Source: Nageia nagi (lineage: Eukaryota; Pinophyta). From it: DNA of 64,000 nucleotides. Made by a program: the position numbers and the translations under genes. The stretch is from NCBI GenBank assembly GCA_050084985.1, contig JBITNC010000001.1, forward strand, positions 173,600,001-173,664,000, given 5' to 3'. Positions 49,373 to 59,699 of the stretch are shown here, piece by piece. Under the pieces are notes generated by a model. That model had not been told where the DNA came from, searched no databases, and saw only the letters and a list, made by a program, of their open reading frames with translations. Numbering within the stretch: the stretch's first letter is position 1; every line of letters starts with the position of its first letter.

Positions 49373-51390
49373 AATAAATATAATTATGTTTAAAATAGAC
49401 ATTAACACTTTTTGTATTATGATATCACACTTTTTTTTTTTCTTTTTGTAATATCTTTTCTCTTTGACTCAATTATGATTAAAGGATATATGATTGACCT
49501 TGTATCCCAATGTTTTTGTAGTAATGGATTCCTCATGGTGAAGCCTCTTCATGCAAGAGGAAAAAACAAATAATGGACCTTAGAAGTACAGTGAAGAGTC
49601 CTAAGAGGAACAATGTCTTAAAATTTTATGGCCCATCATTAATTAATTAGCTTAAAGAGGATGCTACAATTAAGTGGGAAAGCTTCATGATTATTTCCCT
49701 AGTATTAACTATATCAATAATGGGAAAATATGAGATGGAATATCAAAGGTAGATTGTATATCATTGTAATTCCCAATTATTATATTATATTTTTGGTTGA
49801 TTATGAGAAAGATCAAGATTCTGACTTGAACACTCCTTGGTTCTTCAAAAGGTGAGGATTATTTATAGAGAAATGGAAACTTGATTTCAATCCAAATAAG
49901 GTCTAAATAATGATTGATCCAATTTGAGTAACTCTTCCACATCTTCATTTCAATTACTAGTACAAAAATTATTTGAATGGATTGCAAGATATATTGAAAA
50001 TTTTGTTATAGTTGATAAGCTTACAAAATTTTGAAGAAAAATATTTGTGGTAAGGTTCTATGTATGGTTGAATTTAAAGTATAATTACCAAAATAAATAA
50101 TCATATACCTAGATATTTTGGGATACCAAGTAGTATTTAGTAAATGTATTATAAAATAAATAGTGTCGGGTTATTTCTCATATTGTTATAAACTTTTAAA
50201 AATAGATTTTGGATTCTTATATATAAAAAACCTCTCAATTTACTAAGTGGTTCTTTCTTGTCCTGACTAAAATATATAAGTATATTTATTATGTATAACT
50301 TAATATGATATTTATTATTAATGATATATTAGCTAGATTATATCACCTAGTTTTACTTGAGTTAAATTAAGTGAATTGATATTGAACTCCAAGTTTAAAG
50401 CATGTGATGGTCATATAAAAGAGTGTGGCATACATTCATGAGGTGACTTGTGGCATATGTGTGGTGGCACATGGTATGTCAAGTAGCAAATGCTTTGAGT
50501 AGTGATATTATTAACTAAACTCTCCCTAAACTACATGCCCAAGGATGCTTGACATTGCTAAGTCTTAAGGAACTCTAAAAACAAGGAATAGTTTTACTAT
50601 CAAAAATCAACATGACATCATAATGGTTCTTCAATGCCTTATATAACACATCGTATATTTGGATTTGACCTAGGAGTAATCTCTCTAATATCCAAATCCA
50701 TTGTTAGCCTCTTAGAGGCTCTCAAATGCTCAAACTTAGAGTTAGGTATGTTTCCCAATATGCTTAGATGTCATGCATGCTTTAAGTTAGCCTTCTAGGG
50801 TCTACTCACATAAAATACATATCATTATGGGCCAATGTGGGGGTATAGGATCTTCTCCAAGTGTGAAAAAGATATGCAAGTGAAATGATGCTCTCCAAGT
50901 CCAATGTTAGGATCATAAGTGTCCATCCATATTATGTTTTATCCAGCTAGGTATCATACAAAGCCTTTTGATTCCCATAATCCAATAATTAGGATCTCTA
51001 AGTGCATAAAATAATAATTAAATAACTCATCCTAAGCTTGGAAGGAAAATATCCCACTTGGGGCTCATAATGTGGATCCAATGGACCATTATTATTCTAT
51101 CCCAAGTTACTACAAATGTAATAATAAAAATATAAAATGATTATTTACAAAAATAAATACCAAGGATCCTAAATTTCCTTAATTTTTGCCAAAAGGTGAT
51201 GTTACAAAGGATGGAAATCCCAAGGACTATGTTGGGTCTCCTCTTTTGAAGAATCATCCAAACTTGGAATCAATTGGTAGCAATTTGAAAGAATCAACCA
51301 ATCAAATCTAAGGAGAGTCAAATCTCACTCATATTTTAATCATCCCAATGGTGAAAAAGTTGGGTTCTTCCATGAGAAATTTATGATCTC
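49373..51390. other. No recognisable gene
   Basis: Mostly unrecognised spacer. The stretch 50,390-50,510 is locally GT-rich (repeated TGTGG(C/T)(A/G)(C/T)AT). No motif or long frame. Confidence 0.35.
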
Positions 51391-51395
51391 CTATT

Positions 51396-51418
51396 TGAAA
51401 GAATTGAACTATAACATA
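51396..51418 (-). repeat. Terminal 23 bp of a Copia LTR fused to gag A
   Basis: On the minus strand ATGTTATAGTTCAATTCTTTCA matches the last bases of the LTR of copy C (ATGTTATAGTTCAATCCTTTCA) and ends exactly at the LTR terminus CA. It follows gag A directly at a GATGATGT sequence, with ATGT shared between the two sources. The flanking pentamer is CTATT (51,391-51,395), one base different from CTAAT at the other end of A. Confidence 0.7.
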
Positions 51419-51629
51419 CATCATCTGAAATTGCATGAAAAATCATGGAGGTTGCCAACTCATTCTTTGTGTTGTAAGCCTTAAGTGCCTTTTCATTTGT
51501 AGGAGCAATAAGGTTCTCATTCACTATTTGCCAAAGCTTTCTTTCTTGCAACTCATCTCTCATTTGAGGTTTCCAAATGCGAAAGTTGGAACAATCAAGA
51601 ATGTGTTTAGGTAAAAAGGAGTCTCCCAT
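51405..51629 (-). pseudogene. Copia A gag, truncated
   Basis: Starts MGDSFLPKHILDCSNFRIWK at 51,629 and is open for about 75 codons (LWQIVNENLIAPTNEKALKA, then SMIFHAISDDV). It then runs into the LTR tail, giving a short unrelated C-terminus. No pol follows. The break is at the same codon (DDV) as in copy C. Confidence 0.85.
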
Positions 51630-54530
51630 TTGCTACACAAGAATGTGAAAAAATAATAAGCATGTGGTTAAATAAACAACATTATATGTTTCAATAAACA
51701 ACATTATATGTTAAGTTTTAACCAAGTAAATAATACATGTTAAATTTAACACTAGAGATATGCTTGATTTGATTCACAAGTGCAATGTTTTACAATTCAA
51801 ATAATAACCCATGTACCCAAATACATTTCTCATCTCAAGAACCATAGATGTAGAGTGACATTATTGAGGTTTGTTTTGTTTCTAAAATTAGGCCTTCACT
51901 TAGATGCCCGCACAAGAGAAGCCCAAGTACTACCAATCCTCAACCAGTTTGCCTTGGTCAGTATTATACTCTCACTAGGAGAAGTACCTACTATTTTTTA
52001 AGGTTATGATGTATATTGGATCAACCAAATTATTAATCTTGATTACATTTCAAGTTTTCCTCCTAAGTTACCAGGATAATCCTTGAATGGACATGTGGTA
52101 TCACTACACACATGCTTGTCCACATATTGGAGTTATGTCTAGACCAATAGAGGACTTAGGGGCAATTGATAAGTGCAAACTTTTCACCATTGGATCATTA
52201 AACTTAAAAGCTCTAGTTTTCTTATCCTCACCTTGTGGCTCCCCAAATAAGTCATGTTACGGAATGTACATGCGGATGTGTTCATTTTAGGGGGTTTCTC
52301 ATTTCAATGTTTGTATTTTTGTTTGCATAAGTAAATAAATCAAAATATGAAACATGAAGTAAAAGAGCATAAGTAAAAAAACATCATCCATTTGTAACTT
52401 GGAACCTTAAGAGTCTAATGGGTTTTGTTTACCAACCCCTAAAGGACATCTTTACATCATTCCTTATTTATACAAGTAACAAACATGCATTATTAATTAA
52501 AAAATAAGTAGGAAGCATGCATATTTTTACTTAAAAATAACTAATTCCTAAGCATGCATCATTAACTTAAAAAAATTAAGTCTTAAGCATGTAATATTAA
52601 CTTAAAAAATTAAGTATGCATTATTATATTACTTTGCATAAGTTAATTTTGCAAAAGAAAATACTTAGAATGCATCCATATTATAACTTTTAAGGCATAA
52701 ACATGCATTATTTACCAAAATATAAAAGTTTCTAAGTGATAAATATGTATTATAATCATAAAGGATCTAGGAATTTTAAGTAAAAAAATTCATAAACATA
52801 TCCCTCTTTAACTTAAAACTATGATCCCTCAAGAAAATAGCATTTAGCAAAGAATTTGCATTTTTACCTTAGAAAATAATTATAACTAAGGAAAGTATAA
52901 ATGCTAAGTATTTTCCCTAATGTCTTTAAAGTATTTTGTATTAGAAAATTTTAATGCTAAGTTGAAAAAAATAAAAAAGCACTAAGAAAATGCTTAGATA
53001 ATTTCATCATGGGCATGAAAAAATGTTTTAAATATTTTCTACTTCACAATGATTTTCTCCATTTAAACAAGTAAGTATTTATGCTTTTAATAGCACTTTA
53101 GAGTGAATGATAATGTATTTAATGTAATTTTGTTCTAATCACTTCAAGTAGCTTAAAAAATACTCCAAGTCAAAGAAATATATAATGAGATATGAAACTC
53201 ATTAATAAGTAAAAGAAGGTGTGTAAAAAATAATTACATGCAAAATAAGTACTCCAAGTCAGATTAAATAAGTGAGAGAAAAAAAAAGTTTTACTCTAAC
53301 ATATGATTACTCAAAAAAGATAACCATTAATGGAGAAAACAAAGTGTATGGACATCCATTACAAAATTAAAGATTTTTGTAATAGATGTTGCTTGTAGGA
53401 AGGGAAAAAAATTATCTACCCAAGAAAGAAAATAAATGGAGTGGGTAGAGAGGAAGAAGAGAAAAAAGAATGGGGTTGCACATAGTGAAGTAAAAAAATG
53501 ATGGAGATGGGAGGTTGCTATTGCATGAGGAGGAGCCATGCAAAAAAAAAGGTAAGAGGGTTGTGCAAGAGGAGTGAAGGCCTGACAGGGGGTGGGGGTG
53601 AGGTGAGGAGGTGTAGGCATAAGGGGTTGGTGGAGGCCATGAGGTAGCTAAGGCTACAAAGGGTAGCAAAGGTTGCAAGGTGGCAGAGGTAGTGGAGGCT
53701 ACAAAGGGTGATGGAGGCTATGAGGGAGAGTGAAGGCCATGGGGGGGCAAGAGGAATGGTTCCACCAAGTAGAGCATGGAAGGGCTCCATCGAGTGATGA
53801 GAGGAAGGGCATTGTTGAGCAGTTTAAAAATATTTCTTTAAAAGAAAATCATCTGCACTATTAGATAAATCTCCATTTGAGGGTAGAGGAGGCCAAATAA
53901 TACAAGGCACTTAGCTAGCATTGCAGCCAAATAAATTTTCTTATCCCTTCTCTTCCAAAAAATGGCTTTGAGATATATTTTATTTATATATATTCTCTTA
54001 CTATAAATAATATAAAGTTGATAGTTGATATCAAATTTCCTTTTACTCTCATTTATATCAAAAAATCAAACATTTGTACATAAATATCCCTTCATTGTTT
54101 TAAGATAAAAAATTATACATATATATTTTGCAAAAAAAAATTACAACTCCCTTTTTGTTAGTATAAAAACTAATTATAAAAAAATATATAGAATACAACT
54201 ATTTTGATAGAAGAAACTAAGGTAGGAAAAGTTTTTTAAAAAATTATAGCAATATATATAGAGCAATTTTGTAAAAAGGAATAGCAACTAACATATAAAT
54301 TGTTAGTATAAACAAAAATTGCATTATATTGCTATTTAAAAACATATTTTGCAAAAAATAATGAACTAGCACATAACATATATGTTAGTATCATAAGTCA
54401 ATAACCAACAAATAACCAAGAAGGAGGGAATTTATACCTTCCCTTGAGTTTACCTCACCAAGACCTTAAAATTGAAGGAAAAAGACCTCCAAGTTGAATA
54501 CTTATAAGATGTTGAAAAGAATCTCCCACA
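51630..54530 (-). other. Untranslated leader of Copia A (2.9 kb)
   Basis: Same plan as B and C: a purine-rich minisatellite at about 53,440-53,830 (units such as GGTGG(A/C)(A/G)GGCTA and GGAGGC), an A/T tract with AAGCATGCAT(T/C)ATTAACTTAA units (52,480-53,000), and the conserved block before gag (51,640-52,330). Three overlapping minus frames (53,327-53,790) lie in the minisatellite in different frames and are not taken as proteins. Confidence 0.7.
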
Positions 54531-54546
54531 CCAAGCTTTGATACCA
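54531..54546 (-). promoter_or_regulatory. Primer-binding site of Copia A
   Basis: TGGTATCAAAGCTTGG on the minus strand, two bases from the LTR end. It is the best preserved initiator-Met tRNA site of the three copies. Confidence 0.85.
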
Positions 54547-54548
54547 AA

Positions 54549-55045
54549 TGAGATAGTTGCAATATAAACTAAACAACTCTATACTCCCAAAATCACATGA
54601 AAGCTCACAAATTACATCTAACAAACTCATAAAGCATCTCACAAAGATAACACAAGATGTAAGTGGTTCCTCCAACTAGGAGTACATCCACTAAGCAGAT
54701 CTTACTTCTTTCACAAACATAAATCTCTTACAATTCTCCTAACTCATATCCTAAACTCTATCCTATAGCATAGGTTTTTTCCACAAATTGGTATATGATC
54801 TAAAGAGGGAGCCTTCTATTTATAGGCCAAAATCCCTCTTTATATCACCCTTTTACCTAATGTACAAAAGCATGACATGCACATCCTTTTACCTAAGGGG
54901 CATGCTCATGACATGGAGTGTAGTACAAATTACATTATCATATTTACTTAAATACTTAAGGTATCAAATGATACCCTTAAGTATTAGTGAACTTACATCG
55001 AATATTATTACAAAACCTTTACAATAATGCATTATACATTCAGCA
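54549..55045 (-). repeat. Copia 5' LTR of copy A (497 bp)
   Basis: Minus strand from TGCTGAATG at 55,045 to ...ATCTCA at 54,549. TATA-like GGCCTATAAATAG lies at about 54,813-54,826 and the palindrome at 54,951-54,985, where the arms are almost perfect. It is followed by CTAAT and the continuation of the gypsy gag. Confidence 0.92.
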
Positions 55046-55050
55046 CTAAT
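55046..55050. other. Target-site duplication CTAAT, right copy
   Basis: Identical to 31,890-31,894 and directly next to the Copia A 5' LTR. Confidence 0.85.
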
Positions 55051-55464
55051 AGGGTGTAAGTAAATAATTTTACTCATAAATGTAGAAGAAACTCTCAACC
55101 CAGGTGATAGTTTACTCCTTTGACTGATACTATTGATAATATTCTTAATATTTTGTTGGATGAAGAACTTATTAAGTTGCATCCTATTATTGAGCCTAAG
55201 TTTTCTACTGGTGTGCCTAAGCATTTTCACTATGAAGAATCTTGTAATTATCATAGGGTACCTGGACATATAACACAAAATTGCAAGTCTCTCAAGCATA
55301 TTATATAGAATTTCATTGATAAAGGTGCTATCAATATGGATGCTAACCCAAAAGAGCAAGTAGGACCTATACATCCTAAAAATGAACAATTAAGGATATT
55401 CACCAATCCTCTACCTTATTCACAACCAAGAGGTTGTATCAGCATAGTGAGTGTTTCCAATTAA
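55051..55464 (+). pseudogene. gag of the gypsy element, C-terminal part
   Basis: Continues the gag cut at 31,894. The open part 55,120-55,308 reads PLTDTIDNILNILLDEELIK, then CNYHRVPGHITQNCKSLKHI, a CxxH...GHxTxxC zinc-knuckle-like block with all key residues kept. A stop, NFIDKGAINMDA and a final FTNPLPYSQ follow. This is the usual end of gag in this group. The insert (23,156 bp including one CTAAT) leaves remainder 2 on division by 3, exactly the frame difference between 30,188/31,676 and 55,120, so the halves are in phase. Confidence 0.85.
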
Positions 55465-56269
55465 TTTGGTCATTATTCTACTAATAATCATGGATACAGG
55501 TATACCCATTGCAACAAGATTGGAAATGGAGTCAAAATGAACATTTCTAGTAGCATACAACATTAATTGCAATGTGCTAATGATGTGGAAATTTCTCAAC
55601 AAAAGGTCCCTCTCTTTGTATCTACCTCTGTAAGGTGTATTTGGGTAGAAAAGCCTTCCTAAGTATGCAAAATAATTACTTAAATTCCTTATCTTTATAG
55701 ATAATTTATAATAGTTAGGTAGGGTATCTTTTTATATTTTCATGCATTTTTAGTTGTTGTTGTATATGTAAAGTGCATATTATATAATAATTTTGTATAA
55801 TATTTTATTTTTCATTCACTTCTTGACCTAAAACAATTTTGCCTATGTTGCAAGTGGCATGCAAGACCTATTTCATGCTATTAACAATGTGCAATTCCTA
55901 AGATAAAAATTTCAAGAATAGTATTTCCATATTCTAGAAACATTTTAGAGCCTAGTAAATTGGTCTTAGGATAAATTGCATTTTATTTATTAGGAAAAAC
56001 TCACACCTTTTCATTTGGATTCCTTGGGTACCTTGGATCCTAATTGGATTAGATTATGTTGTTTGGTATCATTATTAATCATCTTGCATTAGGATTGTTT
56101 ATTTAATTATTATAAATGAAATGTGCATGTTAGGATCATTTTTTCTATCATAGTTAAAAAAGAAAACTTATTATTTAGTTCATGCATTTAGTTCAAATTT
56201 AGGAGTCCATAATACCAAACAAACTAGGCATATAAGCTTAGAAAATTCACAAAAATAATAGGCAATCAC
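55465..56269. other. No recognisable gene (pol expected here but absent)
   Basis: This is where protease and RT would start in a complete gypsy element. No DSG/DTG protease motif, YxDD box or integrase motif is readable. The minus frame 55,602-55,420 overlaps the gag end and is a shadow. Confidence 0.5.
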
Positions 56270-58180
56270 ACAAAGTTTGGTCATCAAAAATCTTAATATA
56301 TAGAATAGTCAAAAATATGTATAGGGTACAATAATGGACCTTACCCCTACAATCATGGGTGGACACTTCCCCACTACTAGCTGTATCCACCCTAGATTTG
56401 ACCCTATGACCACTACTATTAGCCCCTACATATGAGATTAGACCACTCAATGATAAGCCATGGCTTGCCAAAAGGGCCTTTTCCTGATCATACTTCACCT
56501 TAAAAGTAATGATATCTTTATCCTTAGCCTAGATCTTATCAATATACCCTTAGATAAAAGACCATTGTTGATTTGGTGGAGGCATAGTCAAGCTCTCTTG
56601 TAATCTCTTCATAAATTCCTCTAAAGTGGTAATTTATGCATCCTTGGTCATAAAATTAGCTTGCAATGTACTAAGCTGGGCCTATATAGGTCACAACCTA
56701 GCAATATCAACCTTTAAAGGTTGTAATCTCACCACTTCAACCTCTATATGCTGTAATCTAAAATTTTTTGCTTTAAAAGAAGAAATCCTAGCATTTGTAG
56801 CTCCTATGATGCACACAAATTTAGATTAATCACTTGGTCATTTACATAAGACATGAATCAGATTATAAAATTATATTTTACTTGGTGCTAGGGTAGCTAT
56901 AGCAAGGAGGTCCAAACTACCTCCCCCCTTGCCCTCTTGCTCAAGCACATCATGGATCAGATTATTGAACTAATATGTGTCATCTTCCTTCGATACCTCA
57001 TAACCATCACCTTATCACTTTTATCATCCTCACCCATGCTAATATTGCATGGGTGAGCACCTACCCACCATGCAGCATAACCAAGAGCAACCCCAAGAGT
57101 CATAAACACATGTGCAACTACATCCATAACTCAAGGCTCCTCCCAAGAAGCCCTCCATGTAGGTACCATCTCTGCTCCTACAAGCAAATCCCTCTCTACT
57201 AGGTACTACCTATATGCTATGGGAATGGGTAGGATATCCTACTGAATACCAAATTATCATAAACTATGACCAAGATGATAGGACTCTACAATCTTTCTCT
57301 ATGTCTAAAGAAAAAAATCTTATCGAACCCATGTAAGTTGATGAGCATCTACATGCCATACCAAATCTTGAAAACACACCCGAGTGAGGTCTGTTGCCTA
57401 TAAATGGTCTAACTCCCTCCTTTAAGACTCCAAAGAATGTGGATACCTATATCCACCATTTTGTGAAGTCCAGCACACAAGTGTGATATTACTTAGATCC
57501 ACCTGAGCCCTCTGTAGATCCACGGGCCACACAATAGCTATGTACTCATACATCCAAACCTATAATAGACCTACATGCATAATAGTGATGTTGATATTAT
57601 TAACACTCATACATTTGTACAAATCTCTATACAACTAGGGTAAAATTAACATACCCAAAGAAAATTGAGTTCCACATTTGCATATCTACTTGAAAACCCA
57701 TACTAGGCAAAGCAAAAAATCCAAACTACTCTTGTACAGGTATAAATAAGTGGAAAAGATGGTTGTAATATACAACCAAAGATGACATCTTGTTGGTTCA
57801 AAACAAAAAACTTTGGAAAGATGGGAAACCTTATGCTCCCAATCATGATTTGCCTCACTTGTAAGCCATAAAGCCTCCTACTCATGGATGTTATTATCTG
57901 CAAGCTCTTACTAATGAACCAAACTTCCCCTAATGGGATACCCCAAATATGGTATACATCAAGTAATGAAATTGACATTTCACTTGGGGTAGGTGAAATG
58001 TATCATAATTAGGATCTTGCCATTCTACTAACATCATCAAAAGAGGTAAATCCTACTAGATATGTTTGGCAATAGCCAAATTTGCCAACCCACATAGATC
58101 TAATATCTCATCTATATGAGGCATTTGGGGCCATGTTTGCACCTTCTCTAGCACAACAGTAGCCATAGGGTCCCCTCTAA
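56270..58180 (-). pseudogene. Antisense ORF region, plant-mobile-domain-like with coiled coil, decayed
   Basis: Read on the minus strand. At about 58,000-57,915 EMSISLLDVYHIWGIPLGEV resembles the start block of plant mobile domain (PMD) proteins; open frame 57,978-57,703. A middle tract (57,600-56,900) with a Trp-rich block near 57,150 follows. Then comes a likely coiled coil (about 56,800-56,550; FRLQHIEVEVVRLQPLKVDI, LEEFMKRLQESLTMPP). The tail is Ser/Gly-rich (open frame 56,498-56,247). Frames change between blocks. It lies antisense to gag, between gag and the 3' LTR, the position of the extra ORFs known in Tat-lineage gypsy elements. PMD similarity is judged by eye and could be wrong; the function of such ORFs is unknown. 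Confidence 0.4.
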
Positions 58181-58215
58181 TGAGGACCTTGTGCTCCTAC
58201 AAGGTAAAAAGTGAA

Positions 58216-58243
58216 AATAATAATAATAATAATAATAATAAAT
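58216..58243. repeat. (TAA)n microsatellite
   Basis: About nine TAA units in a row, next to the presumed 5' end of the antisense ORF region. Confidence 0.95.
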
Positions 58244-59699
58244 AACATAATCAAAAATAGCTTATTGTGTGATCATAAGGAAGAGACCATAGTAACTCTA
58301 CAATAGAATCATACCTAACAATAATAGGAAGTTGAATTGCTCTTTAATTGCCATCTGTCATAGGTAGAATGAATAAAACTACCAAAAATAAGGCCCCAAA
58401 AGGTCCAAAAATATGTAGCACTTTAATCCTTGCAAGAATTAGGCATAAAAATAATAATTTGATAGCACTTCATCATACAAGGGAGGCTAGAGGACTAGAG
58501 GACTGACCTAGAAAAATAAAATGTTAAAATGATATTTTATTTTTTAAAAAGTGCTTATATATGAATTTTTATCTAAAAACTAGGGCATCATTTATTTTTG
58601 TCTAAAAGAATGTGCAATCATTATTTTGTATGCCCAAAATTCTTGAAATTATTTTAAAAAGCTAACATCTCTTTTTGGACACATAAAAAAATGATTTTCA
58701 TGGTGCCAAAAGTGTCCATTTTTATGATATACATGCAAAACAAAAAGTAAAATTGCTCTAAATAAAGAGTAAAATTTATTCAAATTCTTACCACTCATAT
58801 TAGATTGAAAATGTAGCATTTGCATTTTTTAAATTTTTTTGTATTACTTACAAGCTGCTAGTGGTGTGAAAGTGCACAAAGTATGGAAAATTTCAAAGGC
58901 ATTCCTTCAATACCACTTATATGCAAATTTTTGTAATAGCAAATGACACTTGAATATCTTTCTATGATATGTAATTATGTGGCCTTCTCGCTATGGTAAG
59001 CTAAATTTTTACCTTTCATATTATGGCTCATTAATGAGTGCAAGTCTCATTAAAATTCATATTTAAACATGAAGGGAAGGCCCTATTAAATTCCATTATC
59101 ATTTGATTTTTTTTCATGATGTAATTGGAGTGGAAAAAGCAAAATCATGAAAACATTCAAATAAATTATGTGATGTATATCTAACAGTTCTAAGAAGATG
59201 TCACAGGAATATATTGTTGACTGGAATGATGGATTCTAGATAATCATAAATATTTTTTCCATGAGCATGTTCCATAGTTCATTTCAAAAAATTATTAGCA
59301 TCACCACATAATTGCAAAATGGTGATATGATACAAAAATAGAAGTAATACAGGATATCAAAAAAATCTCCACATAGAATGGCCTATTCTACATCGCCAAT
59401 GGCCTAAAATTGTTATAAATATTTAAAATTGGGGCATGCTAATATTTCAATGTATTTTGATGTTCTAACTTCTATGTGGAAATGATATATTTTTAGGACA
59501 ATGAGAATTTTTTTTGAAGGAATAATTAACAAATTTGGTATACTTAATGTTGTCAGTGGTGTGAGTCTTCGTTGAAAATTATGCAAGTTATATTCCAAGC
59601 CCACTTATAAGAAGAAACTAAGGATACCACTAGTGTGTGTCACTCAAAATTTATAACAATATTATATTTATTTCATCCTAACTCCAACACATAATGTAT
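58244..59699. other. No recognisable gene
   Basis: AT-rich interior of the gypsy element. The minus frame 59,604-59,413 is short and unrecognised. Confidence 0.4.

Larger units (their letters stand above)
31895..55045 (-). mobile_element. 23-kb composite Copia insertion
   Basis: Flanked by perfect CTAAT duplications within the gypsy gag, and bounded by a Copia LTR at each end (31,895-32,375 and 54,549-55,045), both on the minus strand. Inside are a complete dead element B (31,895-40,503, minus), a 2.7-kb spacer with repeats, a 5'-only copy C (43,234-about 46,740, plus), a 4.7-kb spacer with PPR-gene fragments and a hairpin, and a 5'-only copy A (51,396-55,045, minus). B's own 5' LTR is flanked by ACGAT, not CTAAT. 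So the original insertion event paired A's 5' LTR with B's 3' LTR, and the rest entered or was rearranged later. Confidence 0.75.

Noticed and set aside
53327-53790. Three overlapping minus frames (82-97 codons), Leu/Pro/Ser-rich
   Set aside because: They overlap in different frames over the leader minisatellite of Copia A. Equivalent places in B and C do not encode a similar protein.
51391-55050. Copy A as a simple insertion explaining the gag split by itself
   Set aside because: CTATT/CTAAT is only a 4/5 match, and the sequence left of 51,391 is not gypsy gag. The gag partner is at 31,894.
55420-55602. Minus frame at the end of the gypsy gag
   Set aside because: Overlaps gag on the opposite strand, short and unrecognised.
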